NCBI RefSeq assembly: GCF_011694515.1
Contig: NZ_CP050192.1
Coordinates: 723,457 to 787,456, forward strand
Length of the DNA: 64,000 nucleotides
Direction of reading: 5' to 3'
Origin: Mycobacterium sp. DL592
GTDB taxonomy: Bacteria; Actinomycetota; Actinomycetes; Mycobacteriales; Mycobacteriaceae
Part shown: positions 54,274-63,995 of the stretch, in pieces
Layout of the letters: every line of letters begins with the position of its first letter
Numbering within the stretch: position 1 is the stretch's first letter
Made by a program: the position numbers and the translations under genes
Notes under the pieces: model-generated
What the model saw: the letters and a program-made list of their open reading frames with translations, nothing else
Told to the model about the DNA's origin: nothing
Database searches by the model: none

Positions 54274-56616
54274 ATGAGTGTGCACGTGACCGAATTCAAA
54301 CCCCCTGCCGACGCAGCCGAGCTTCTCGACGGCCTCAACCCGCAGCAGCGTCAGGCGGTGCTGCACGAGGGCGCCCCGCTGCTCATCGTCGCCGGCGCGG
54401 GATCGGGCAAGACCGCTGTGCTCACCCGGCGGATCGCCTACCTGCTGGCCGCCCGCGACGTCGGCCCGGGCCAGATCCTGGCGATCACGTTCACCAACAA
54501 GGCCGCCGCCGAGATGCGTGAACGGGTGGTCGCCCTGGTTGGGGCGCGGGCCCGCAACATGTGGGTGTCGACGTTCCACTCCACCTGTGTGCGCATCCTG
54601 CGTAACCAGGCCTCGCTACTGCCGGGCCTGAACTCCAACTTCTCGATCTACGACGCCGACGACTCGCGCCGGCTGTTGCTGATGATCGGCAAGGACATGG
54701 GCCTGGACGTCAAGCGGTACTCGCCGCGGCTGCTGGCCAACGGAATCTCCAACCTCAAGAACGAACTGATCAGCCCCGAGGACGCGGTGGCGGCCCTCGA
54801 ACCGGGAACCGACGACCTGGCCCGCACCGTCGCCAGCGTCTACGGCGAATACCAGCGGCGGCTGCGGGCAGCCAATGCGCTCGACTTCGACGACCTGATC
54901 GGCGAGACGGTCGCTGTGCTGCAGGCGTTCCCGCAGATAGCCCAGTACTACCGCAGACGATTTCGCCACGTCCTGGTCGACGAGTACCAGGACACCAACC
55001 ACGCGCAGTACGTTCTGGTCCGCGAGCTTGCCGGTCACGGCGCCGTCGGCCCCGACGAGGTGCCGCCCAGTGAGCTGTGCGTGGTCGGTGACGCCGACCA
55101 GTCGATCTACGCCTTCCGCGGAGCGACGATCCGCAACATCGAGGACTTCGAGCGCGACTTCCCCAACGCCACCACGATCCTGCTCGAGCAGAACTACCGC
55201 TCCACCCAGAACATCCTGACGGCCGCGAACTCGGTGATCTCCCGTAACGCGGGGCGGCGCGAGAAGCGGCTGTGGACCGAAGAAGGTGACGGCGAGCTGA
55301 TCGTCGGCTATGTCGCCGACAACGAACACGACGAGGCCAGGTTCGTCGCGGGGGAGATTGACGCGCTGGCCGATCGCGACGGGTTCTCCTACAACGATTT
55401 CGCGGTGTTCTACCGGACCAACAACTCCTCGCGCGCACTCGAAGAGGTCTTCATCCGCGCCGGCATTCCCTACAAGGTGGTCGGTGGCGTTCGGTTCTAC
55501 GAGCGCAAGGAGATTCGCGACATCGTCGCCTACCTGCGGGTGCTCGACAACCCGGGTGACGCCGTCAGCCTGCGGCGCATCCTCAACACCCCGCGCCGCG
55601 GTATCGGCGACCGGGCCGAGGCCTGCGTCGCGGTCTACGCCGAGAACACCGGGTCGACGTTCGCCGACGCGCTGACCGCCGCCGCCCAGGGCAAGGTGCC
55701 GATGCTCAACACCCGCTCGGAGAAGGCGATCGCCGGTTTCGTCAATCTTCTCGACGGCCTGCGCGGCCGCCTGGACGACGAGCTCGGCGACCTGGTCGAG
55801 GCCGTCCTCGACCGCACCGGCTATCGCAGCGAGCTGGAGTCCTCCAGCGATCCGCAGGACCTGGCCCGGCTGGACAACCTCAACGAATTGGTCAGCGTCG
55901 CACACGAATTCAGCACCGACCGGGCCAACGCGGCCGCGCTGGCCGAGGGCGCCGAGGATGCCGACGGCGCCGACGAGGACGTGCCCCAGACCGGCATGCT
56001 CGCCGAGTTCCTGGAGCGGGTGTCACTGGTCGCCGACTCCGACGAGCTGCCCGAACACGACTCCGGCGTGGTCACGATGATGACCCTGCACACCGCCAAG
56101 GGGCTGGAGTTCCCCGTGGTGTTCGTGACCGGCTGGGAGGACGGCATGTTCCCGCACATGCGGGCGCTGGGCGATCCGACCGAGCTGTCCGAGGAACGCC
56201 GGCTGGCCTACGTCGGGATCACCCGGGCGCGTCAGCGGCTCTACCTCACCCGCGCCAAGGTGCGTTCGTCGTGGGGGCAGCCGATGCTCAACCCCGAATC
56301 CCGGTTTCTGCGTGAGATTCCCGAGCATCTGCTCGACTGGCGGCGCACCGATCCCACACCGTCCTACAGCGCGCCGATCAGCGGTGCCGGGCGGTTCGGG
56401 GGCACCCCCCGCCCGTCACCGATGCGGCCGTCCGGCGGCAGCAAGCGCCCGCTGCTGGTGCTCGAACCCGGCGACCGGGTCAGTCACGACAAGTACGGTC
56501 TGGGCCGAGTCGAAGAGGTCTCCGGGGTGGGGGAGTCGGCGATGTCGCTGATCGACTTCGGCAGCGCCGGCCGGGTCAAGCTGATGCACAACCACGCCCC
56601 GGTCACCAAGCTCTAG
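54274..56616 (+). CDS. uvrD1: SF1 DNA helicase UvrD1 (PcrA-like)
   Basis: This is a 780-residue 3'-5' helicase. Walker A is G41-AGSGKT-47 and Walker B is VDEYQDT with D236-E237. The UvrD C-terminal motifs LHTAKGLEF and YVGITRAR follow. A tudor-like tail (LEPGDRVSHDKYGLGRVEEVSG) lies at ~725-775. It unwinds DNA in nucleotide excision repair; the C-terminal region binds Ku in M. tuberculosis. ATG 54274, probably a short leader. Confidence 0.96.
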   Translation: MSVHVTEFKPPADAAELLDGLNPQQRQAVLHEGAPLLIVAGAGSGKTAVLTRRIAYLLAARDVGPGQILAITFTNKAAAEMRERVVALVGARARNMWVSTFHSTCVRILRNQASLLPGLNSNFSIYDADDSRRLLLMIGKDMGLDVKRYSPRLLANGISNLKNELISPEDAVAALEPGTDDLARTVASVYGEYQRRLRAANALDFDDLIGETVAVLQAFPQIAQYYRRRFRHVLVDEYQDTNHAQYVLVRELAGHGAVGPDEVPPSELCVVGDADQSIYAFRGATIRNIEDFERDFPNATTILLEQNYRSTQNILTAANSVISRNAGRREKRLWTEEGDGELIVGYVADNEHDEARFVAGEIDALADRDGFSYNDFAVFYRTNNSSRALEEVFIRAGIPYKVVGGVRFYERKEIRDIVAYLRVLDNPGDAVSLRRILNTPRRGIGDRAEACVAVYAENTGSTFADALTAAAQGKVPMLNTRSEKAIAGFVNLLDGLRGRLDDELGDLVEAVLDRTGYRSELESSSDPQDLARLDNLNELVSVAHEFSTDRANAAALAEGAEDADGADEDVPQTGMLAEFLERVSLVADSDELPEHDSGVVTMMTLHTAKGLEFPVVFVTGWEDGMFPHMRALGDPTELSEERRLAYVGITRARQRLYLTRAKVRSSWGQPMLNPESRFLREIPEHLLDWRRTDPTPSYSAPISGAGRFGGTPRPSPMRPSGGSKRPLLVLEPGDRVSHDKYGLGRVEEVSGVGESAMSLIDFGSAGRVKLMHNHAPVTKL

Positions 56617-56618
56617 AG

Positions 56619-57497
56619 GTGCAGGCTTACGGGCCGGGCACCGCCGGTTTCGGGTGGGTCGGTGCGATCGTGGTGGTGCTGTTGGCGGTATTCGTCGCCG
56701 CCGCGTTCTGGCTTGCCCGCCATGCACAACTGGTGCCGTGGCTGTTGGAGCGTTTGCGCGGCTCGACGGTGGTGGCCTGGGCCGACCGGCGCTTCGGTGC
56801 CGCGGCGGGTGCGCTCGCGGCGAGATCGTCACTGACGCTGGCCGCCGGCCTGGCGCTGCTGGCCGGTTTCGTCGTCGTCGCCGGCTTCGCGGCGGCGTTC
56901 ACCGAGATCCTCGAGGACGTTCTGGTCGGCGACGGGATCAACGGCGTCGACGGGCCGGCTGCGGAGTGGCTTGCTGGTCACCGTGAGCTGTGGCTGACCG
57001 CGCTTCTGAAAGCCGTGACAGTAGTGGGTGATTCGCCCGTGATCACCGCGATAGCGGTGCTGGTGACCGCCGTCGTGGTGTGGCGTTCTGGTACGTGGTT
57101 TCCTGCCGTCGTCGCGGTGGTCGGCACCGTCGGCATCGGGTTGGTCATATTCACTGCCAAGTGGGTCGTCGGCCGGAGCCGGCCCGCACCGCGGTTCGCG
57201 CTGCTGGTGGAGGACGGCTACTCCTTTCCGTCCGGGCACGCGACGGGCACGGCCGCGATCGCCTTGCTCTGCGCGTGGACGGTGAGCCGGTGGGTGGTCA
57301 CGTCGTGGGCGGGGCGCGTTGTGGTGTGGGCCGTCGCCGTCGGGGTCACCGGAGCAGTCGGATTCTCCAGGGTCTACCTGGGTGTGCACTTCGTCAGCGA
57401 TGTGCTGGCGGGCTGGCTGCTGGGCGCGGCGTGGGCGGGTGCGGTGATCGGGGTGGCCTCGTGGTGGGACAGTACCCGGTCACGGCGGTCCGGCTAG
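56619..57497 (+). CDS. PAP2-family membrane phosphatase
   Basis: This 292-residue membrane protein has canonical motifs K-x6-RP (KWVVGRSRP), PSGH (FPSGHATGT) and SR-x5-H-x3-D (SRVYLGVHFVSD). It has five to six helices and an extra N-terminal helix with an internal soluble part. It probably removes phosphate from a lipid or prenyl pyrophosphate. GTG 56619 is 2 bp after the uvrD1 stop. The stop overlaps that of the convergent gene in CTAG. Confidence 0.88.
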   Translation: MQAYGPGTAGFGWVGAIVVVLLAVFVAAAFWLARHAQLVPWLLERLRGSTVVAWADRRFGAAAGALAARSSLTLAAGLALLAGFVVVAGFAAAFTEILEDVLVGDGINGVDGPAAEWLAGHRELWLTALLKAVTVVGDSPVITAIAVLVTAVVVWRSGTWFPAVVAVVGTVGIGLVIFTAKWVVGRSRPAPRFALLVEDGYSFPSGHATGTAAIALLCAWTVSRWVVTSWAGRVVVWAVAVGVTGAVGFSRVYLGVHFVSDVLAGWLLGAAWAGAVIGVASWWDSTRSRRSG

Positions 57498-58123
57498 CGG
57501 ATGCGGCACCAGCGCTTGGTCGAAGAGTGCAGTGCCAGAACAACACTGGCCAGTGGCAGCACCGGGATCAGGTACACCGGCCACGGGATGCGCGCGCCGG
57601 CGACGAACACGCTGCCGAACGTCAACAGGGCGACCACGGCGCCGAAGGTGATCAGATAGCTGCCCACCGAGCGTCGCAGCAGAAGCAGGATCACCCCTGA
57701 CACAGTGGTCGCCGCGAACAGCAGCGTCAGGAAACCCACTGCGACACAGAACAATCGGTCGGTGTGCCACCACCCGGTGATCAGGTCCGTAGCCACCACT
57801 GACGTCGCCCAGCCGCTGACGATGCTGACCGCGCTCGCGGCGATCGCGGTCCGGCCGGTGGAGATGTCGATGACGGCCGCGGCGCGGGGCGCGACGGTCA
57901 CCGGTTCCGCGCGGCGGATCAGCCCGGTGGGGGCTTCCTGGTCGGTCGGCCGCGGAATGTGCGTTGTACGTTGCTCGGCGACCTGCGGGACCGGACCGGT
58001 CGGCGCGCGGCGGATGATGCCGGTGCGGGTGTCGTCGGGCGGGGGAATGGGCGGGGGAATGGGCACTGACGGCTGGCGCCGGATGATCGGCGAGGTGGAA
58101 CGGGGATCGTTCGGGTGAGCCAC
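57494..58123 (-). CDS. Pro-rich N-terminal membrane protein
   Basis: This 209-residue protein has a Pro/Arg-rich cytosolic part (~1-80) with repeats PIIRR, GIIRRAPTGP and GLIRRAEP, then four helices (~85-205). It is of the type seen in many mycobacteria next to the Rv0950c-type peptidase; the function is unknown. GTG 58123 follows the M23 gene stop by 2 bp, so the two are co-transcribed. Confidence 0.75.
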   Translation of the reverse strand: MAHPNDPRSTSPIIRRQPSVPIPPPIPPPDDTRTGIIRRAPTGPVPQVAEQRTTHIPRPTDQEAPTGLIRRAEPVTVAPRAAAVIDISTGRTAIAASAVSIVSGWATSVVATDLITGWWHTDRLFCVAVGFLTLLFAATTVSGVILLLLRRSVGSYLITFGAVVALLTFGSVFVAGARIPWPVYLIPVLPLASVVLALHSSTKRWCRIR

Positions 58124-58125
58124 GC

Positions 58126-59160
58126 TCAGCCGACGTAGGGCCCGAGCGATATGCCCCGGGCGGCGAGCCACGGCACCGGGTCGATGAAGTTCGTGCCGTT
58201 CTGCAGAACCGAGAAGTGCAGGTGCGGGCCAGTGGAGTTGCCGCGGTTGCCGATAGTGGCGATCTGGTCGCCCGCGAACACCCGCTGACCGATCTGCACG
58301 TTCCAGGTGTTGACGTGGCCGTAGAGCGTCACTGAGCCGTCGGAGTGCCGGATCTTGACCCACGCGCCGTAGCCGGCCGTCGGTCCCGCGTCGACGACGA
58401 CCCCGTCGCCCGCGGCGTAGATCGGGGTGCCGATGGGGCCCGCGAGGTCGATACCGGCGTGCAGCGCCCCCCAGCGGTAGCCGAAGCCCGAGGTGAACAC
58501 GCCCTTGGTCGGCAGGACGAACAGTGGCCGCTGGAGCCGGGCTTCGCGCTCGGCGCGTTCCTGGGCGAACGCCGCGCCCTTGGACAGCTCCTCGCTGTGC
58601 ACGGATGCGTCGGCGACTGGCGTCACCGCGATGAGCTGCATCCCGCGCGGTGTGGTCACGCCGCCCTCGATCGGGGTCTTGTCGGCAGCCAGCACGGTCT
58701 GGGTGGTGGTCTCGGTCGGCGGCTTCACCGCGGTGTAGGCAGCAGCGGCAGCAGCGCCGGCGGCCATCGCAGCGATCATCACGCGGCCCTTGGCGGCGCT
58801 GGTCGGCTGGCGGCGGTGCTGCGGCGTGCGCGGCAGGATGTCGGTGATTTCGGAGTTGGTGAACATCGGCTGCTCGGCGCGGTCGCTGTCCCGTTTGGCG
58901 GCGAACTCGGTGGGTACCACCAGTCGCAGCGGGGTCAGGTCGTCGGCGTCATGCATGTCATCAAGTTCCGGGGAGTGCACGACCTGCGACTCGGTGTCGA
59001 AGGCGGAGTGCTCGCGGAAGTCTACGTCGCAGAGATCACCGAACTCGTTAAAGGGGATGATGTCGGTGACGTCGACCCGCTCGGGATCAAAAGCCCTGGT
59101 CGCGGCATGTGCGGAACGATCGTCTCCGAGGAGACCTGAGTCCGTCCGATGCTGCCGCAA
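58126..59160 (-). CDS. M23-family (LytM-type) membrane peptidase
   Basis: This 344-residue protein has a cytosolic acidic part (1-125), one membrane helix (~127-145) and a periplasmic LytM domain (~225-335). The metal ligands are complete: H-x3-D in LHAGIDLAG and the HLH of GPHLHFSV. It may cut peptidoglycan cross-links. The start is TTG 59160 with RBS GAGGGG, since no better in-frame codon exists upstream. It matches the Rv0950c type. Confidence 0.9.
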   Translation of the reverse strand: MRQHRTDSGLLGDDRSAHAATRAFDPERVDVTDIIPFNEFGDLCDVDFREHSAFDTESQVVHSPELDDMHDADDLTPLRLVVPTEFAAKRDSDRAEQPMFTNSEITDILPRTPQHRRQPTSAAKGRVMIAAMAAGAAAAAAYTAVKPPTETTTQTVLAADKTPIEGGVTTPRGMQLIAVTPVADASVHSEELSKGAAFAQERAEREARLQRPLFVLPTKGVFTSGFGYRWGALHAGIDLAGPIGTPIYAAGDGVVVDAGPTAGYGAWVKIRHSDGSVTLYGHVNTWNVQIGQRVFAGDQIATIGNRGNSTGPHLHFSVLQNGTNFIDPVPWLAARGISLGPYVG

Positions 59161-59407
59161 AGCTGAATACCCCTCGTACCGTAATCAAAGCGTTATCTAG
59201 ACCCCAGAGACGTTAACCAATCTCCAATGCGGGTGGCAACCGATGCGGGTATTCCTCAGGAGATTGTGAGTTGAATCACTCGGACCCCTCGGTGAGATGT
59301 GCCACATGAGTGGTAGGCGGGGCTAGCGCCTTTCGCGCGTGTCGATACAGTTCCCCCGGAGCGACTTCCCCCATACAAATTGTCAGCGCCGACCAGACAG
59401 TGAGCAC
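59161..59407. promoter_or_regulatory. Divergent promoter region, M23 peptidase / sucC
   Basis: This 247-bp stretch has no gene. It holds an inverted repeat CAATCTCC / GGAGATTG (59218-59225, 59259-59266) that encloses two direct copies of ATGCGGGT (59227 and 59242). I could not fit it to a known riboswitch. Confidence 0.4.
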
Positions 59408-60571
59408 ATGGATCTCTTCGAATATCAGGCGAAGGAATTGTTCGCCAAGCACAACGTTCCCACCACCCCGGGCCGGGTCACCGACTCGCCGGAGGACGCC
59501 AAGGCCATCGCCGAGGAAATCGGTAAGCCGGTGATGGTCAAGGCCCAGGTCAAGGTGGGTGGCCGCGGTAAGGCCGGTGGCGTCAAGTACGCCGCGACCC
59601 CTGAGGATGCCTACACCCACGCACAGAACATCCTCGGCCTGGACATCAAGGGCCACGTGGTGAAGAAGTTGCTGGTCGCCGAGGCCAGCGACATCGCCGA
59701 GGAGTACTACATCTCCTTCCTGCTCGACCGCTCCAACCGGACCTACCTGGCGATGTGCTCGGTCGAAGGCGGCATGGAGATCGAAGAGGTCGCCGCCACC
59801 AAGCCGGAGCGCCTCGCCAAGGTGCCTGTCGACGCCGTAAAGGGTGTCGACCTGGCTTTCGCCCGTTCGATCGCCGAGCAGGGCCACCTGCCCGCCGAGG
59901 TGCTCGACGCCGCAGCCGTCACCATCCAGAAGCTCTGGGAGGTGTTCGTCGGAGAGGACGCCACCCTGGTCGAGGTCAACCCGCTGGTGCGCACGCCGGA
60001 TGACCAGATCCTGGCGCTGGACGGCAAGGTCACGCTCGACGCCAACGCCGACTTCCGCCAGCCCGGCCACGCCGAGTTCGAGGACCGCGACGCCACCGAC
60101 CCGCTGGAACTCAAGGCCAAGGAGAACGACCTCAACTACGTCAAGCTCGACGGCGAGGTCGGCATCATCGGTAACGGCGCCGGCCTGGTCATGTCGACCC
60201 TGGACGTCGTGGCCTACGCCGGTGAGAAGCACGGCGGCGTCAAGCCCGCCAACTTCCTCGACATCGGCGGCGGTGCGTCGGCCGAGGTGATGGCCAACGG
60301 CCTCGACGTCATCCTCGGCGACAGCCAGGTCAAGAGCGTGTTCGTCAACGTCTTCGGCGGCATCACCGCCTGCGACGCGGTCGCCAACGGCATCGTCAAG
60401 GCGCTGCAGATCCTGGGTGACGAGGCCAACAAGCCGCTCGTCGTCCGCCTCGACGGCAACAACGTCGACGAAGGCCGCCGCATCCTCGCCGAGGCCAACC
60501 ACCCGCTGGTGATCCAGGCCGAGACCATGGACTCCGGTGCCGACAAAGCCGCCGAGCTGGCCAACAAGTAA
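59408..60571 (+). CDS. sucC: Succinyl-CoA synthetase beta subunit
   Basis: This 387-residue ATP-grasp subunit starts [18 protein letters not shown] and has [22 protein letters not shown] and the C-terminal [10 protein letters not shown]. With SucD it makes ATP or GTP from succinyl-CoA in the TCA cycle. ATG 59408 gives the length of the M. tuberculosis protein. sucD follows after 15 bp. Confidence 0.97.
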   Translation: MDLFEYQAKELFAKHNVPTTPGRVTDSPEDAKAIAEEIGKPVMVKAQVKVGGRGKAGGVKYAATPEDAYTHAQNILGLDIKGHVVKKLLVAEASDIAEEYYISFLLDRSNRTYLAMCSVEGGMEIEEVAATKPERLAKVPVDAVKGVDLAFARSIAEQGHLPAEVLDAAAVTIQKLWEVFVGEDATLVEVNPLVRTPDDQILALDGKVTLDANADFRQPGHAEFEDRDATDPLELKAKENDLNYVKLDGEVGIIGNGAGLVMSTLDVVAYAGEKHGGVKPANFLDIGGGASAEVMANGLDVILGDSQVKSVFVNVFGGITACDAVANGIVKALQILGDEANKPLVVRLDGNNVDEGRRILAEANHPLVIQAETMDSGADKAAELANK

Positions 60572-60586
60572 GGGATCCAACGAAAT

Positions 60587-61489
60587 ATGTCTATCTTCCT
60601 GAACAAGGACAGCAAGGTCATCGTCCAGGGCATCACCGGCGGTGAGGGCACCAAGCACACCGCGCTCATGCTCAAGGCCGGCACCCAGGTGGTCGGCGGC
60701 GTCAACGCTCGCAAGGCCGGCACGACCGTGAGTCATAAGGACAAAGACGGCAACGACATCGAGCTCCCGGTGTTCGGCAGCGTGGCCGAGGCCATCAAGG
60801 AGACCGGCGCCGACGTGTCGATCGCCTTCGTGCCGCCGGCCTTCTCCAAGGACGCCATCATCGAGGCAATCGACGCCGAGATCCCGCTGCTGGTGGTCAT
60901 CACCGAGGGAATTCCGGTGCAGGACAGCGCTTATGCGTGGGCCTACAACGTCGACAAGGGCGAGAAGACCCGGATCATCGGACCGAACTGTCCCGGCATC
61001 ATCACCCCGGGTGAGTCGCTGGTCGGCATCACGCCGAACAACATCACCGGCAAGGGCCCGATCGGTCTGGTGTCGAAGTCCGGCACGCTGACCTACCAGA
61101 TGATGTACGAACTGCGCGACCTCGGTTTCTCGACCGCCATCGGCATCGGCGGCGACCCGGTCATCGGCACCACCCACATCGACGCGATCAAGGCCTTCGA
61201 GGAAGACCCGGAGACCAAGATCATCGTGATGATCGGCGAGATCGGCGGCGACGCCGAGGAGAAGGCGGGCGCCTACATCAAGGCCAACGTCTCCAAGCCG
61301 GTCGTCGGCTACGTCGCGGGCTTCACCGCTCCGGAGGGCAAGACGATGGGCCACGCCGGTGCCATCGTGTCCGACGGCGCAGGCACCGCGCAGGGCAAGA
61401 AGGAAGCCCTCGAGGCGGCCGGGGTCAAGGTCGGCAAGACGCCGTCGGAGACCGCCACGCTGGCCCGGGAGATTCTGAAGAGCCTGTAG
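60587..61489 (+). CDS. sucD: Succinyl-CoA synthetase alpha subunit
   Basis: This 300-residue subunit has the CoA-binding Rossmann part ([15 protein letters not shown]), [13 protein letters not shown] and the phospho-His of [18 protein letters not shown]. It is the partner of SucC in one operon. ATG 60587. A very strong terminator follows 21 bp after the stop. Confidence 0.97.
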   Translation: MSIFLNKDSKVIVQGITGGEGTKHTALMLKAGTQVVGGVNARKAGTTVSHKDKDGNDIELPVFGSVAEAIKETGADVSIAFVPPAFSKDAIIEAIDAEIPLLVVITEGIPVQDSAYAWAYNVDKGEKTRIIGPNCPGIITPGESLVGITPNNITGKGPIGLVSKSGTLTYQMMYELRDLGFSTAIGIGGDPVIGTTHIDAIKAFEEDPETKIIVMIGEIGGDAEEKAGAYIKANVSKPVVGYVAGFTAPEGKTMGHAGAIVSDGAGTAQGKKEALEAAGVKVGKTPSETATLAREILKSL

Positions 61490-61510
61490 CTCTTCCTGCA
61501 CGAACAATCG

Positions 61511-61547
61511 CAAATGTCCCCGCACGCACTGCGTGCGGGGACATTTG
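61511..61547 (+). terminator. Terminator of the sucCD operon
   Basis: A perfect 17-bp stem (61511-61527 with 61531-61547, 3-nt loop ACT) is followed by TCTTTG. It is the strongest hairpin in the window together with the repeat at 50411. Confidence 0.9.
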
Positions 61548-61588
61548 TCTTTGACGGACGTTGTGGTGCGGGCTCGGGTTGGCGCAAC

Positions 61589-61602
61589 AGGAACGTGTTC
61601 TA
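61589..61602. promoter_or_regulatory. KstR-like operator (AGGAACGTGTTCTA)
   Basis: The site matches T-NN-AAC-NN-GTT-NN-A at all fixed positions but the first (A for T). It lies just upstream of a -10-like TAGCCT (61604-61609) for the thiolase gene, a position suited to repression. Confidence 0.65.
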
Positions 61603-61617
61603 TTAGCCTGTCGAACT

Positions 61618-63150
61618 ATGGTCGATCCGCGCACCCCAGTCATTGTCGGCGTCGGTCAGTTCACCGAGCGGGTCGACGACCCCGGCTACCGCGGTATGTC
61701 GTCGGTGGAACTGGCCACCGAGGCGGTTCGCGCCGCGCTCGCTGACACCGGCACAGACGTTGCCGCAGTGGCCCGGGCGATCGAGGTGTTCGCCGGGCTG
61801 CGGCAGTTCGAGATCTGCTCGCCGTTCACCAAACCGGCGTTCGGATGCTCGGACAACTACGTGCGCTCGGTGGCTCGTCGCGTCGGCGCGGATCCCGCCC
61901 GTGCGGTGCTGGAGTCGATCGGCGGCAACGGCCCCCAGAAGCTGGTGACGGAATTCGCCGGCTTGATCGCAGCCGGTGACATCGAGGTGGCGTTGCTGCT
62001 GGGCTCCGAGCCGGGCTCCACGGAGAAGTACTACGCGGGCCGCGACGACAAGCCGGACTTTACCGAGACGGTCGGTGGCCAGCTCGAGGATCGCGGCTAC
62101 GGCTACGAGCAGTACATGAGCGAATACACCGCCAACCACGGGCTGACCGGTGCGCCCGTCCAGTACGGATTGCTCGACAACGCCAGGCGGGCGCGTCTCG
62201 GGCGCGGTGTCGCCGACTACCGCCGCGACATGGCCGAGCTGTTCGCGCCGTTCTCGAAAGTCGCTGCCAAGAACCCGTTTTCGTTCTCGCCGGTGGAGCG
62301 CTCGGTCGACGAGCTGATCACCGTCACCCAACAGAACCGGATGATCTGCGACCCCTACCCCAGGCTGATGGTGGCTCGTGACCAGGTGAACCAGGGCGCC
62401 GCCGCGCTGATCATGTCGGTGACGGCGGCCCGTCGTCTCGGCGTGCCCGAGGAGAAGTGGGTCTATGTGCACGGGCACGCCGACCAGACGGAGCAGGATC
62501 TGCTCGACCGCGTCGACCTCAGTATCAGTCACGCGGCGAAACAGTCGGTGGCAGAAGCGCTTCGGGTCGCAGGAATCACCATCGACGACGTCAGCACCTT
62601 CGACCTCTACAGCTGCTTCCCTTTCCCGGTCTTCGCGGTATGTGATGCATTCGGATTGGCAACCGATGATCCGCGTGGGTTCACTCTCACCGGTGGTCTA
62701 CCGTTCTTCGGCGGTCCCGGCAACAGCTACTCGTTGCATGCCATCGCCGAGACAGTCGCCGAAATGCGTGACAAGCCAGGCACGTTCGGCCTTGTGGGCG
62801 CCAACGGCGGTGTGATGAGCAAGTACTCCACGGGCGTGTACTCCACCACGCCCGTCGACTGGAGGCCTGATCGCGGCAAGGCATTGCAGGCAGACATCGC
62901 CGCACTGCCGACGGTGGCCGTCACCCGCAACGCCGACGGTCCCGGCGTCATCGAGACATACTCGGTGCGCTACGACTGGCCCGAGCGCACCGGGATCATC
63001 ATCGGCCGGCTTCGCGCCGACGACAGCCGGTTCATGGCCTTGACCACCGACGCGGACCTGGTGGAACTGATGTCAGACGGTGACCCGCTCGGTGCGAGCA
63101 TCGTCGTCACGTCTGGTGAGGACGGGGTCAACCGAGCCGTTCTGGGCTAG
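61618..63150 (+). CDS. Thiolase-like acetyl-CoA acetyltransferase with C-terminal extension
   Basis: This 510-residue protein has a thiolase fold (TPVIVGVGQFTERVDDPG start; GGNGPQKLVTEFAGLI with Gly at the usual nucleophile Cys site; GLPFFGGPGNSYSLHAIAE) and a ~90-residue C-terminal beta domain (VIETYSVRYDWPERTGIIIGRL), as in OB-like thiolase additional domains. Without the Cys the thiolytic activity is doubtful. ATG 61618. The KstR-like operator suggests a sterol or lipid role. Confidence 0.83.
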   Translation: MVDPRTPVIVGVGQFTERVDDPGYRGMSSVELATEAVRAALADTGTDVAAVARAIEVFAGLRQFEICSPFTKPAFGCSDNYVRSVARRVGADPARAVLESIGGNGPQKLVTEFAGLIAAGDIEVALLLGSEPGSTEKYYAGRDDKPDFTETVGGQLEDRGYGYEQYMSEYTANHGLTGAPVQYGLLDNARRARLGRGVADYRRDMAELFAPFSKVAAKNPFSFSPVERSVDELITVTQQNRMICDPYPRLMVARDQVNQGAAALIMSVTAARRLGVPEEKWVYVHGHADQTEQDLLDRVDLSISHAAKQSVAEALRVAGITIDDVSTFDLYSCFPFPVFAVCDAFGLATDDPRGFTLTGGLPFFGGPGNSYSLHAIAETVAEMRDKPGTFGLVGANGGVMSKYSTGVYSTTPVDWRPDRGKALQADIAALPTVAVTRNADGPGVIETYSVRYDWPERTGIIIGRLRADDSRFMALTTDADLVELMSDGDPLGASIVVTSGEDGVNRAVLG

Positions 63151-63995
63151 GCGAGTGCGCTGAGCTTGCCCGCCAGTCGCTCGACGTACGCGCTGACCTC
63201 GTCGGCGGATTTGTCCGGCAGCCCGAACAGCACCTCGGTCACGCCGATTTCGCGCCAGTGCGCGAGCTTTTCGGGCACCGGCTTGTAGTCCAGTGCCACG
63301 ATCTGCGGGGCACCCTCACGCCCGGCCGCAGCCCAGGTGTCGTGCAACAGTTGCACCGGGGCGTCGATGTCGAAGTCGCGCGGTGTCGTTATCCAGCCGT
63401 CGGCGTGGCGCGAAATCCACTTGAAGGTGTTCTCGGTGCCACCGGCACCCACCAGGACCGGGATGTGCGACTGCACCGGCTTCGGCCACGCCCAGCTCGG
63501 CCCGAAGTTCACGAACTCGCCCTCGTAGGAGGCCTCTTCCTGGGTCCACAGCGCGCGCATCGCCTCGATGTACTCGCGCAGCACCGTTCGCCGGCGGTTG
63601 GGCGGCACGTGGTGATCCAGCAACTCGTCGGTGTTCCAGCCGAAGCCGACACCGAGGCTCACCCGTCCGCCCGACAGATGGTCAAGCGTGGCAATCGATT
63701 TCGCGAGAGTGATCGGGTCGTGCTCGACGGGTAGTGCGACAGCGGTGGACAGCCGCACCCTGGAGGTCACCGCGGCCGCGGTACCGAGGCTCACCCACGG
63801 GTCCAGCGTGCGCATGTAGCGGTCGTCGGGCAGTGTCTCGTCACCGGTGCTCGGGTGTGCGGCCTCCCGCTTGACCGGGATGTGGGTGTGCTCCGGCACA
63901 TAGAACGTCTGGAAGCCGTGGTCATCGGCGAGCTTGGCGGCCGCCGCCGGGGTGATGCCACGGTCGCTGGTGAACAGAACAAGCCCGTAATCCAT
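63147..63995 (-). CDS. LLM-class F420-dependent oxidoreductase (Rv0953c type)
   Basis: This 282-residue luciferase-like protein starts MDYGLVLFTSDRGITPAAAAKLADDHGFQTFYVPEHTHIP and has SGGRVSLGVGFGWNTDELLDHH and PVLVGAGGTENTFKWISRHADGWITT. F420 is the likely cofactor. ATG 63995 is complete, but its promoter lies beyond the window edge. The stop overlaps that of the thiolase gene in CTAG. Confidence 0.9.
   Translation of the reverse strand: MDYGLVLFTSDRGITPAAAAKLADDHGFQTFYVPEHTHIPVKREAAHPSTGDETLPDDRYMRTLDPWVSLGTAAAVTSRVRLSTAVALPVEHDPITLAKSIATLDHLSGGRVSLGVGFGWNTDELLDHHVPPNRRRTVLREYIEAMRALWTQEEASYEGEFVNFGPSWAWPKPVQSHIPVLVGAGGTENTFKWISRHADGWITTPRDFDIDAPVQLLHDTWAAAGREGAPQIVALDYKPVPEKLAHWREIGVTEVLFGLPDKSADEVSAYVERLAGKLSALA

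Noticed and set aside
59161..59407. c-di-AMP (ydaO-type) riboswitch before the M23 peptidase
   Set aside because: Such switches precede some actinobacterial wall hydrolase genes, but the conserved core segments could not be found here.
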